This document shows, one piece after another, positions 1 to 8,567 of a stretch of DNA of 64,000 nt (the first letter of the stretch is position 1; each line of letters begins with the position of its first letter). Both the position numbers and the translations under genes were made by a program. The notes beneath the pieces were generated by a model. That model ran no database searches. It worked only from the letters and a program-made list of their open reading frames with translations, and had not been told where the DNA came from. Location: NCBI GenBank assembly GCA_964522165.1, contig CAZFVV010000008.1, positions 1-64,000 of the forward strand, written 5' to 3'. The stretch comes from JABWBP01 sp964522165 (lineage in GTDB: Bacteria; Calditrichota; Calditrichia; RBG-13-44-9; J075).

Positions 1-2
1 CG

Positions 3-62
3 GCGGATAAGAAACCCGTCGGGAAATCGAAAAAGGGAAAGGAACGAAATCTTGAGAAATAA
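3..62 (+). CDS. C-terminal tail of an upstream gene (partial)
   Basis: One frame is open from the window edge to a TAA at 60-62 and encodes a lysine-rich tail (ADKKPVGKSKKGK... ending NLEK). The other two forward frames give either an early stop or an arginine-rich unlikely peptide. Basic unstructured tails are common at protein ends, but only 19 codons are visible, so the identity of the gene cannot be told. It may be the previous eCIS gene or something unrelated. Confidence 0.3.
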   Translation, partial: ADKKPVGKSKKGKERNLEK

Positions 63-146
63 GCTTGCGCCAGATTCCAACAAAATTCCGATGCCGACGG
101 CGTGCCGGGCCATGGATGTATAAACTTCAACTGTAGGAGGCAAATA

Positions 147-509
147 ATGAACTGGTATTTAACTGTACTAAAAAAATATGCTGAATTTAGCGGAAGAGCA
201 AGAAGAACAGAGTATTGGATGTTTGTGTTGTTCAATATCATTTTTTCTATTGTGGCTATAATTCTCGACAACGTGCTGGGAACGGCTATTGAGAGCGTGG
301 GATATGGCTTATTTTATATCCTGTACCTTTTAGCGGTACTTCTGCCTTCGTTAGCGGTTACGGTAAGAAGGCTCCATGATATCGGAAAAAGCGGCGGGTG
401 GATTTTCATTGCGTTAATTCCCCTAATCGGTAGTATCTGGTTATTAGTGCTTTTGGCGACGGACAGCCAACCGGGTGAAAACCAATATGGGCCAAATCCG
501 AAAGGATAG
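147..509 (+). CDS. DUF805 family integral membrane protein
   Basis: A 120-aa membrane protein of the DUF805 (YhaH-like) family, function unknown. The family signature is visible: an N-terminal 'YAEFSGRARRTEYW' stretch, about three hydrophobic segments (residues ~22-45, 50-70, 85-107), the 'RRLHDIGKSGGW' motif, and a C-terminal 'QPGENQYGPNP' tail. An upstream ATG exists at 102, but AGGAGG at 135-140 with 6-bp spacing marks the ATG at 147 as the start. It is followed 11 bp later by a SLATT-like gene, so the two may be co-transcribed. DUF805 proteins are often accessory or phage/island-borne, which fits the context. The family call is firm; the role is unknown. Confidence 0.9.
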   Translation: MNWYLTVLKKYAEFSGRARRTEYWMFVLFNIIFSIVAIILDNVLGTAIESVGYGLFYILYLLAVLLPSLAVTVRRLHDIGKSGGWIFIALIPLIGSIWLLVLLATDSQPGENQYGPNPKG

Positions 510-520
510 GAAATTAATCG

Positions 521-1090
521 ATGAACGACATTTTCAAGAGTGCTATGAAAGTTCAAGAGGAGCTACCTCGAGAAATTTTTGCTCACCGGCTCTCGGCAGA
601 GTATCATCGTCATTGGCACATGACGCTTGGTGGGCTTTCTACCGTTCTTACAACATTGGTGGGCACTGCTATTTTTACCGGATTGGTAAGCCAGCTTGGT
701 TTGGATGGCAAAGGCGAAATACAGAATCCTTTCGCAGGACAGGGCATGGACTGGCTATACGTGATCATCATTTTGCTATCCATCTCTGCGCCGATTCTGG
801 CGGCCTTGCATACATTTATGAATCATGCAGAAGATACCTCGATCCATAGGGCCAGTGTTGAGGGTTATTCTAATGTGCTCCGGCAACTCACAATTTTCCT
901 TGCAAAATATAATGATTCAAATCCATCGGGAGAAAAAACGAAGGAAGCTCTAAAAGAATATGATGAAATCATGAAGGAATACAATGCGGTGCTTGGGAAA
1001 AGCCTTACACTGACAGAGAAGGCATACAAAAATGCCGATAAGCAGCTTAAGAAGCTCCGAAAAGAGGCCGTATCGAGCCAGAAAGCCTGA
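521..1090 (+). CDS. SLATT-like two-TM membrane protein
   Basis: A 189-aa protein with a short N-terminal helix, two strong transmembrane helices (about residues 37-60 and 77-99) and a long charged, lysine/glutamate-rich helical C-terminus (residues ~105-189) likely to form a coiled coil. This layout, including the polar 'FMNHAEDTSIHRASVEGYSNVLRQL' transition cut here at the membrane exit, matches the SLATT superfamily (SMODS/SLOG-associating two-TM effectors). Those are predicted pore-forming effectors of nucleotide-signalling conflict systems. No SMODS, SLOG or reverse transcriptase gene lies beside it. It starts 11 bp after the DUF805 gene. The family assignment comes from architecture, so it is moderate. 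Confidence 0.6.
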   Translation: MNDIFKSAMKVQEELPREIFAHRLSAEYHRHWHMTLGGLSTVLTTLVGTAIFTGLVSQLGLDGKGEIQNPFAGQGMDWLYVIIILLSISAPILAALHTFMNHAEDTSIHRASVEGYSNVLRQLTIFLAKYNDSNPSGEKTKEALKEYDEIMKEYNAVLGKSLTLTEKAYKNADKQLKKLRKEAVSSQKA

Positions 1091-1175
1091 TGACCCCCAA
1101 CAGCGGGGTTACGCTTGCTGTCTCCGGCGGCTGAAACCCGGCATTAAACCGGTATAATTAATACTTCAGGTAACC

Positions 1176-3233
1176 ATGCGCTTATTGAACATTACAGCAA
1201 CTCCCCATCCCGGCGGCAACCGGATTGATTTGAGCTGGGAAAACCCCCGGCCGGCAGACTACCCGGGCGTGATGGTGCGGCGGCGAGAGGGAACCCATCC
1301 CGTTAAACCAACCGATGGAGCGCTGGTTGTCCAGGGCGAGGGATTGACTTCTGCCCGGGATGAAGGCCTTCAAGGCGAGACGATTTACTACTACAGCCTG
1401 TTTCCCTACCGGGGTGATCCGCCGGTGTACAGCATCGATCCGCACAATCGCGCCGCGGCGATGGCCACCGCCCCTTATGACCTGGCGGGACAGATGTACG
1501 AACTGCTGCCGGGAATCTATCACCGCTACGATACAGCGCTGCCCGCCGGACACCACAGCGGGGTGGCGGAAGAAGATAAGATCAAAGGGCAGTTGCGCCG
1601 TTTATTGGATTTGCCGGGCAGCCAGCTCGACCTTATTTACAGCTTCGCAAAGGCGATGCTGGATTTCCGGCATATCGATAAAGTGGATGGGCGGCTGCTC
1701 CCCTTGCTGGCGCAGTGGATCGGCTGGCAGAGCGATTTCAGCCGCGAACTGGATCAGCAGCGCAATGAGATTCGCAACGCTCCCTTTATTTACCAGCGGG
1801 TCGGCCTGATTCCCACGGTAGAGGCCACGGTCAAAAGGGTTACCGGCTGGCAGGGGCGCACCAAAGAGTTCGTGCATAACGTCTTTCGCTCCAACCAGCC
1901 GGAGCGTTTCAATCTCTGGATGCGCCGGCGGGAAGAAACCGGCGACTGGCCGGAAACAGGGGAATTGCTCTCCCTGGACTACGCCTACGAAGGCCGCCCT
2001 TCCGCCGTGGAAGATGCTGAAGGTGTTCGCTGGCTCTTCTATCATACGCCCCGTAATAACAAGTGGCAAATCTGGTTCAAAACTTACACGGAAGAGGGAG
2101 GCTGGTCGCCCAGCCAGCGCCTGGCCCATACCGGCGACACCGATAAACATCCCACGGCCGCAAACCACAATGGGGAACTGTGGGTCTTCTGGAATACTTA
2201 CAGCGAAACCAGCAGCAAATGGCGGATCAACTACCGCACCCGCGCCGGGGGAAAGTGGTCGGAAATCCACCCCTTTGCCCATCCGCTCAATGAAGATGAT
2301 GAAAACCTGCCGGAACGCCGGCAGCCCGTGGCCATAACCGATAACGCCGGCGGCCTCTGGCTGTTCTGGTTGGAAAAAGCCAACCAGCGCTGGCAGCTTA
2401 AATACAACCGCCACGACGGAACCGGCTGGCAGTTGGATCCGCCGGCCGACTTCCCGGCGGAGGCTTCCGGGGCCGATCCCCGCCCGCTCAACGATCTGTA
2501 TGCCTTTTTCCATCCTGGTCAGGCAGATCAACCGATCTGGCTCTTCTGGGCCAGGAAGGAGCCCAGCGGCGAGCCGGATCAAACCCGCTGGCGAATTTTC
2601 TACCGGGTGAAGGAAAGCCTGGATCCCGCTTTATCCGATTGGAGCGCCGTTCGCGCCCTGCCGGAGGGAGTGGCGGATTCCCATGACCGTGAGCCGGCGG
2701 TTTTCCTGAACCCGAATGGCGATCTGGAAATCTATTGGTCATCCAACCGTGCGGATAGCCGGGCAATCTGGCTCAACACCCTGGACCCTGCAACCCATGC
2801 CTGGAGCGCTGCCCCGGCTAAGATCGGTCTATCTCCCTATTCTCACTGCGCTCCGCTGTTGTTCAGCGCCGGAGGGAATACATTCTTAGTATATCGTTCC
2901 AATGAGAGCCTGACCTATACCAGCGAAGTGTACCGGGCTACCCAAACGGTAGATGCCCGCTATGCCGGCAGCACTACCTTTGATACGCGCAATACCGCTA
3001 AAAAGGAATTGTTCGAAAAATTCGAGGACTTTCAAACCTATACTTACGATAGCGGGCAAGCCGGCCGGAGGACCGATGAAGACCGATATGCCCGGGATAC
3101 CATCGGGATTTTCTTAACTCCCGGCACGGGTGATGAAGCCCGGCAGCGCGACATTATCCGGAAAACGCTGCCCGCATTTCTGCCGATTCAAGTACGCGCG
3201 GCGTTAATTATGGAAGAAGAGAATGTTGAGTAA
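1176..3233 (+). CDS. eCIS/phage tail protein I-like baseplate protein with WLFW-repeat domain
   Basis: A 685-aa modular tail protein. Residues ~5-95 look like a fibronectin-III-type fold ('RIDLSWENP', 'IYYYSLFPY'). Residues ~105-245 match the phage tail protein I / eCIS baseplate domain (ending 'LIPTVEATVKRVTGWQG'), which connects baseplate wedges. Residues ~255-600 contain at least five repeats centred on 'LW(V/L)FW' followed by 'WRIxYR', like blades of a beta-propeller. The last ~65 residues return to the tail family. The start ATG has AGGT upstream. The DUF6519-like gene follows 41 bp later. In eCIS clusters such proteins sit near the distal end of the structural operon, so the sheath, tube and ATPase genes are probably left of the window. 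The propeller-like insert may bind a cell surface. Confidence 0.8.
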   Translation: MRLLNITATPHPGGNRIDLSWENPRPADYPGVMVRRREGTHPVKPTDGALVVQGEGLTSARDEGLQGETIYYYSLFPYRGDPPVYSIDPHNRAAAMATAPYDLAGQMYELLPGIYHRYDTALPAGHHSGVAEEDKIKGQLRRLLDLPGSQLDLIYSFAKAMLDFRHIDKVDGRLLPLLAQWIGWQSDFSRELDQQRNEIRNAPFIYQRVGLIPTVEATVKRVTGWQGRTKEFVHNVFRSNQPERFNLWMRRREETGDWPETGELLSLDYAYEGRPSAVEDAEGVRWLFYHTPRNNKWQIWFKTYTEEGGWSPSQRLAHTGDTDKHPTAANHNGELWVFWNTYSETSSKWRINYRTRAGGKWSEIHPFAHPLNEDDENLPERRQPVAITDNAGGLWLFWLEKANQRWQLKYNRHDGTGWQLDPPADFPAEASGADPRPLNDLYAFFHPGQADQPIWLFWARKEPSGEPDQTRWRIFYRVKESLDPALSDWSAVRALPEGVADSHDREPAVFLNPNGDLEIYWSSNRADSRAIWLNTLDPATHAWSAAPAKIGLSPYSHCAPLLFSAGGNTFLVYRSNESLTYTSEVYRATQTVDARYAGSTTFDTRNTAKKELFEKFEDFQTYTYDSGQAGRRTDEDRYARDTIGIFLTPGTGDEARQRDIIRKTLPAFLPIQVRAALIMEEENVE

Positions 3234-3274
3234 CGATTAAAAAATAAATCACATTATCCCAGGAGACATTGATT

Positions 3275-5239
3275 ATGGGTGATATTAGCAGGGATTCTTT
3301 TAAAGAAACCCAAAACATACTGAATGATTTACGAGGGCTTACCACTTCTCCTCAGGAAAATCCCAGGCACTATGTCACTCTTCGCCTTCAGCAAGGGGTC
3401 CCGGTAGTAGATGCTGATTGGAACGAAATGGAGGATATCCGGCGCATGGAGTTGGAATTGTTGCTTGCCCGTTTCATCGGCAGCGGGGTGCCGGCTGGAA
3501 GTGATGGTTTCCGAATTTCGGAAGCAGGTATCGAAAACGATTTCTTGATCGAGACAGGGCTGCTGTTTTTAAATGGGTGGCTGGTATATAATGCCGCTGC
3601 CGTTCAATACAGCACTCAACCGCATCGAGACAGAAATGGCGTGGTACCGGCGTTGCCAATTCCCCTGTCGCCTGTAGCAGTTGCCACTCGCGAACTGGTA
3701 TTTCTGGATACCTGGGAACAGGAAGTGGATTCTGAAGAAGATGATAATTTGGTCGATCAACGCATTGGAGCGGAAACAGCCATACGTTTAGAACGCTTAT
3801 GGGTGGTGCGCATGGAGCCGATTGATGATACTGCAGATCCTCTTGATCCGGGCACAATACCCAATCAACAACCGGGACACCGTTATTACCCATTGGCTAC
3901 CACAAACCGGCCGCCCGGCGGGCAAATTACCGACCCGATGATTACCGATTTGAGGCGAACCCACCTTACCCTTGACGCTTTAACCCATGCCCCGCTATTC
4001 ATCTACAACCCGACTTTAGACCAGCGACTGGATAGCGCGCGGCTTGGCGCTGCTTTTCGCGGTAACCTGGATGTCCTGCACGGCTTGTTTTTATTAACCC
4101 CGGAAGTGTTTGTCTTCACAGGCCATGAGACTGAAACCTGGCAGTCAATGACTGCCTACCAGGATGTGCGAGCCGCGGCAAGCGCTTTCGAAAAACAGGC
4201 CACTGCCGAAATTCTCCACCGGACTGTTGCTTTCCAGGCAATGAATTCATTTTTTCAGGCGCAAATTCGTTTTCGAGATATTTTACAGGACTTTGTTGAT
4301 GATGGGATTGCCTCCGCAGCGACAGAAGATTTTTTAGATATTTACAATCATCACCTGGTGGGAAATATTCCCAACGATCCGAGCAGCCTGGAATTTGCAT
4401 TGGCGGCGAACGACCTGTTAGGAGCCGTTATGGCGCAGGAACGTTTGAATGAGGAGTTGGGACTTCAGACGAATATGCTGCCGGAAGGCACGGTTACAGC
4501 AAACCTCATTAGTGTTACACCTTTAGGTCCAGTAGTTGCCAATACCACTTACCAATTGACCATCCGTATTCAGAGCCATCTAACATCTGTTCAAGGATCG
4601 GAACGGATTCGCGCAATTGTATCAGCCGGGCCTGGCTGGAACCTGCAATTCCAGGGAGCCATCCCCCCAAACTTGCGCGAAATTGTCGTAGAGGTGACTA
4701 ACCAGGAGAGCAGGGACGTGGTTTTATTTATTACCGCCGCCGCAGGGGCGGCAAATACGGAATTGCATCTTTCCGTTCGCCCAGAGCGCCGGCAACAATT
4801 ACTTTATAATCATCCCCCAGTAGTCCTGGCAATTGGGCAGGAAATTCTTCCGGGCGGCAGCGTTATTGCCACTTTAAACTATCAAGGACCTCCGTTGCCG
4901 CCGGGTAACATTGCTCAAGTACCGCGAAACGTTATGTTTGGCGGAGTTTCCTTACCTTTTGGAGTGACCAATCTTTCAACAGAAGAAGAGGAATACCAGT
5001 TGACCGTAACGGCGCAGGGGGATTCTAATCCTCTCGGATGGCAACCGCCCAATCAGCCAGTTTTGCCGCCATTAGCTCCCAACGGGGGAACTCAAAATGT
5101 TAACATTACTTTCCAAACCACGGATGAAACAAATGCAGTAAGCCCGGTAACCTACCGCATGCAACTGGTGCGGCTAACCGGGGGCGTGAATGAACCTTTA
5201 GCATACACCATCTTTGACCTGACTTTTGAACTTATATGA
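3275..5239 (+). CDS. DUF6519-like eCIS/tail-associated protein
   Basis: A 654-aa protein. Its N-terminus ('GDISRDSF' ... 'LQQGVPVVDADWNE') matches the DUF6519-type domain found in contractile-tail and eCIS loci. The middle is alpha-helical (residues ~290-400). The C-terminal 240 residues look like two or three beta-sandwich repeats ('TYQLTIRIQSHLTS', 'EEEEYQLTVTAQGDS'), as in fibre- or adhesin-like modules. A TTG two codons upstream is possible, but AGGAG at 3261-3265 fits the ATG at 3275. It lies between the tail-I-like gene and a secreted protein, same strand. Its exact place in the particle (fibre, spike decoration or plug) is unknown. Confidence 0.72.
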   Translation: MGDISRDSFKETQNILNDLRGLTTSPQENPRHYVTLRLQQGVPVVDADWNEMEDIRRMELELLLARFIGSGVPAGSDGFRISEAGIENDFLIETGLLFLNGWLVYNAAAVQYSTQPHRDRNGVVPALPIPLSPVAVATRELVFLDTWEQEVDSEEDDNLVDQRIGAETAIRLERLWVVRMEPIDDTADPLDPGTIPNQQPGHRYYPLATTNRPPGGQITDPMITDLRRTHLTLDALTHAPLFIYNPTLDQRLDSARLGAAFRGNLDVLHGLFLLTPEVFVFTGHETETWQSMTAYQDVRAAASAFEKQATAEILHRTVAFQAMNSFFQAQIRFRDILQDFVDDGIASAATEDFLDIYNHHLVGNIPNDPSSLEFALAANDLLGAVMAQERLNEELGLQTNMLPEGTVTANLISVTPLGPVVANTTYQLTIRIQSHLTSVQGSERIRAIVSAGPGWNLQFQGAIPPNLREIVVEVTNQESRDVVLFITAAAGAANTELHLSVRPERRQQLLYNHPPVVLAIGQEILPGGSVIATLNYQGPPLPPGNIAQVPRNVMFGGVSLPFGVTNLSTEEEEYQLTVTAQGDSNPLGWQPPNQPVLPPLAPNGGTQNVNITFQTTDETNAVSPVTYRMQLVRLTGGVNEPLAYTIFDLTFELI

Positions 5240-5285
5240 AGGATAAGAATAGATTTCAATCCCAAAAACCTTAAAGGAGAGAAAC

Positions 5286-7682
5286 ATGAATAATAGAATC
5301 AGCATATTCCTGTCCGTGATGTTTGCCGGCATAATGTTGCTCATTACAGGCGCCCTCGAAGCCCATAATCCGGGTTATACCATTCCCAGCCCGGGCGTGC
5401 CCGCTGCGGATGCAACGATAACTCCTGACGGTACAGAGGGAGGAGGAGAATGGACCGGAGCTCATCCGTTTTCCATTTCTGATTACGGCGGAGATATTAC
5501 ACCTCTTTCCGCTTCTGTAAAAGCCCTGCACGATGACGGAATTTACCTCTTGTTAGTAATAACAGATGCATCGAATAGTAATAATGATCTGGTTCAAGTG
5601 CGCTTTGACATCAACCATAATGGGAACCCAACACCAGAAGCCACTGATTGGGGGATTGAGGTGCGCCGTAATGGCCAGGCGCGCTGGGGCGCAGCAAATA
5701 CAAATCCGGGCACCTGGTCGGATATCCCCGCAGAAAACGTTGGTGTTGCGAGTAGTGCAGCCAGTTGGACTACCGAAATCCACTTACCAACCGGCGTACC
5801 TTCCGGTTTGGATTTAGGCACCGGTTCGGTAGGTATTTACTTTATGTTGTATGACGTGGATCAGGCATTCGGTCTTAACACCGCCAAATACACCCAATGG
5901 CCGCAACCTCCGGCGAAGAACCTTAACGCCCTGTTAGACAACTCACCAGCAAATTGGGGTAATTACGATTTCGATCCTGCAACAACTTTTCCTGATCTTT
6001 CCGTTACCGGGGTTCGCCGGGGAGATAGCGGTCCTGGGAATTATTATCAAATCAGTTATATGACGAACAACACTTTTGAAATCAGGGTACAAAATTCCGG
6101 AGGAACTGTCATTAATGACGCTTCCAATGTACGCTTAAATCTCTATCTGGCGGCCAGGGGCCTTGGAGAACCCTGGCATCGCCTGGATACGGACGCAGTC
6201 CTGGACGGCGATTGCAGCGCACCGCAATGGGCATCGACATTGATCAACAAAAATAAGGTATGCTCGGGACAAGTCTCCTTAGATGATATCAGCGCTCAAA
6301 CCATTGACGATGTTGTGAATAATGCTGCTGATTATAACATCAAAGATGGTATGCCAATGCAACGTCTCGACGGGGAATCCATTACCATTGCGGGGGGCAC
6401 CAATAATTGGGTTGATGTTTTGGAATGGAATACTACTGCTGCACAGGACAATTTTTTTATGGAAGTTGTCGTGAACAATAGAACCTACAGACGACAGCAC
6501 CAGTGCATGAAAGCCGAAGCCATATCTGCGAATGATCCCAATCTCAGCAACAATGTGCGCCAGGTAAATATGGATTTTTACGGAATTCCGGGAGCGGCTT
6601 TCACCTGGCTCTATTTTTCAATAGGATGGGCAGGGTTTAGTAATTATAATCCCAATACTGGCCAGGGAATGTTCCTTCAGATAGATACCAAGAATATGGA
6701 CCCGCAAATGGGATGGAGTTATCAATTGGAAGGTGTCGAGCTTATCAATGAAAATCTCTACCGGGCAGTGCTTAGTGGGATCCAGCCTTTGTCCATCCAG
6801 ATTGGTATCAACGCTCCACCGGCAGAAAAACTGGGCAGAACTTTAAAAGAGAATTTAATGATTCCGCCCAAAGCCGGAGGCCGCCATGCCAATGCCCGTG
6901 CTAACTCTGGAGATTCCCCGGTATATGTTAAAGTAAACGCCGGAGCAACTCTATGGATTGTCAATTATGATTTCGATGAAGATGATGCACAATTTATCGA
7001 TTTGGATGGCCAGAACGAAGTTTTGCGGTCCAATGGGCCAGCAGGCTTACCCCCGTTTTATTTGCAGAAAATAGGCAAAAAAGAAAACCTTATGTACCCC
7101 GAGGCGCCTTTAGGTGCGCTAATTGGTTCGTTTGATAATTTTCAAACCGCTTTTCCGGTTGATGAAGGTGTTCAAGTCAAAGTTCCCGCGGGTGCTTCTT
7201 ACCTCGCCCTGGGAATTAATGACCTGAGAGGTGACTATAATGATAACCTGGGAACCGGCTTTCGAGTTAAAGTTATACAGAAGCATGGTGGATCGGAGAA
7301 TTTAGGAGTATTGGGAAAATTTAATAATATTTTTGCCAGCGAAGCCGTTGCTCAGGAAAACCCTCTTCAAGTTATACCCATCCTCGAAGTAATGCCGATG
7401 GTATGCATCAACGGATATGAAAAAATCGAAGAGAAACGGAATATTGATCAAACTCCACATGATCTCTACCGCTATATTGGCAATATATGCTGGGGAGTAA
7501 TAAATGTTTATCCTAAAGATCGTTCCAGGGAACCAGACTTGGGTGACCCATTCGAGCCGCAATCACCACCCTGCGCCTGCGGAACTGCCAGGGCTTCCAG
7601 CGTGGCGTTTTCTTCTTTTCTGACGATCCTGGGCATTGCGATCATCGGTCGCAAAATCCGCAAGAAAAAAGCGGTTAAATGA
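5286..7682 (+). CDS. Secreted CBM9-like (DOMON-fold) protein with C-terminal membrane anchor
   Basis: A 798-aa exported protein. A signal peptide covers residues 1-26 (cleavage near 'LEA-HN'). Residues ~30-200 resemble the carbohydrate-binding family 9 / DOMON fold ('GGEWTGAHPFSISD', 'DDGIYLLLVITDAS', 'TEIHLPTG'). The middle has beta-rich segments ('SVTGVRRGDSGPGNYYQISY'). The C-terminus has a proline/cysteine stretch (SPPCACG), one hydrophobic helix and a basic KIRKKK tail, the layout of a C-terminal sorting or anchor signal. AAAGGAG lies just before the ATG. Placed between eCIS and Lgt-like genes, it may be a surface protein; no catalytic motif was seen. Confidence 0.6.
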   Translation: MNNRISIFLSVMFAGIMLLITGALEAHNPGYTIPSPGVPAADATITPDGTEGGGEWTGAHPFSISDYGGDITPLSASVKALHDDGIYLLLVITDASNSNNDLVQVRFDINHNGNPTPEATDWGIEVRRNGQARWGAANTNPGTWSDIPAENVGVASSAASWTTEIHLPTGVPSGLDLGTGSVGIYFMLYDVDQAFGLNTAKYTQWPQPPAKNLNALLDNSPANWGNYDFDPATTFPDLSVTGVRRGDSGPGNYYQISYMTNNTFEIRVQNSGGTVINDASNVRLNLYLAARGLGEPWHRLDTDAVLDGDCSAPQWASTLINKNKVCSGQVSLDDISAQTIDDVVNNAADYNIKDGMPMQRLDGESITIAGGTNNWVDVLEWNTTAAQDNFFMEVVVNNRTYRRQHQCMKAEAISANDPNLSNNVRQVNMDFYGIPGAAFTWLYFSIGWAGFSNYNPNTGQGMFLQIDTKNMDPQMGWSYQLEGVELINENLYRAVLSGIQPLSIQIGINAPPAEKLGRTLKENLMIPPKAGGRHANARANSGDSPVYVKVNAGATLWIVNYDFDEDDAQFIDLDGQNEVLRSNGPAGLPPFYLQKIGKKENLMYPEAPLGALIGSFDNFQTAFPVDEGVQVKVPAGASYLALGINDLRGDYNDNLGTGFRVKVIQKHGGSENLGVLGKFNNIFASEAVAQENPLQVIPILEVMPMVCINGYEKIEEKRNIDQTPHDLYRYIGNICWGVINVYPKDRSREPDLGDPFEPQSPPCACGTARASSVAFSSFLTILGIAIIGRKIRKKKAVK

Positions 7683-7703
7683 GAAAAGAAAGGAGTCCTG
7701 TAG

Positions 7704-8543
7704 ATGCGTCCCAGGCTGGTTGAATTTTTTGCAGATAAATTTGGTACAGGTTTTTTTGTTCCTGATTATGGCTTTCTGTTTTCAATCGCCACGGTGTTGG
7801 GCCTGTACCTCGCGCTGCGTTATGCGGAAACATTGGGCCTGGATCCCCAAAGAGTATTTCGAGCCTGCTTGTTGGTGATCGGGTTTGCCTTTGTCTCTGC
7901 CCGGCTATTTGTGGTATTCCGGCATTTCGGCTATTACCTGGCAAATCCGCTGGAAATATTTCTCTTCTGGAAGGGCGGTACTGCCAGTTCCGGGGCGTAT
8001 ATTGGCGGTATAGTCGGGGCGTTAATCGGAGCAAAATGGCAAGAACTTTCCCTGGCAAAGTTTTTAGATTCCTGCGCCCCGGCAGTAGCATTTGCAATCA
8101 TTTTGGGGCGCCTGGGGTGTTTTTTGAACGGATGCTGCTATGGCAAAATATCGAGTTTTCCCTGGGCGTTGCGTTTTCCCGGGGGCAGCGGCCCTCATTA
8201 TGATCACCTGCAGCAAGGGCTTATCTCCGCCGCTCAGCTTGCTCTGCCAGTGCACCCCACCCAGCTTTACGAAGCCCTGTTCGCGCTGCTATTGTTTCTC
8301 TTTTTAATGAAGTATCGAAAGCGCCAGAAATGGGATGGAGAGCTGGCAGTCTGGTTATTTATTCTCTATCCCGCCGGCCGCTTCCTCAATGAATTTCTGC
8401 GCGGGGATGACCGCGGGATGATTCTCATGCTTTCAGTGCCCCAGGTGTTCTGTATGTTGGCCATTATCCTGGCGGCATTTTTTCTGGTCAAAAAATACCG
8501 CCAATTGCCGCAACCCGAAGTATCCGCTAAAGTGAATATTTGA
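7704..8543 (+). CDS. Prolipoprotein diacylglyceryl transferase (Lgt)-like membrane protein
   Basis: A 279-aa multi-span membrane protein of the Lgt family, which transfers diacylglycerol from phosphatidylglycerol to lipobox cysteines. Visible family marks are 'GRLGCFLNGCCYG' (the Lgt signature Arg-Asn region), 'HPTQLYE' and 'GRFLNEFLRGDDRG', with about seven hydrophobic segments. The segment corresponding to the HGG motif with the essential His of E. coli Lgt reads 'GGTASSGAYIGG', so that His is absent. It therefore belongs to a divergent Lgt-like branch whose activity may differ. AAGGAG precedes the ATG, 21 bp after the previous gene and 24 bp before the eCIS-core gene, suggesting one operon. 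It could lipidate a product of this locus, but that is inference. Confidence 0.8.
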   Translation: MRPRLVEFFADKFGTGFFVPDYGFLFSIATVLGLYLALRYAETLGLDPQRVFRACLLVIGFAFVSARLFVVFRHFGYYLANPLEIFLFWKGGTASSGAYIGGIVGALIGAKWQELSLAKFLDSCAPAVAFAIILGRLGCFLNGCCYGKISSFPWALRFPGGSGPHYDHLQQGLISAAQLALPVHPTQLYEALFALLLFLFLMKYRKRQKWDGELAVWLFILYPAGRFLNEFLRGDDRGMILMLSVPQVFCMLAIILAAFFLVKKYRQLPQPEVSAKVNI

Positions 8544-8567
8544 TGCTTAAAAACGAATTGAGACATT

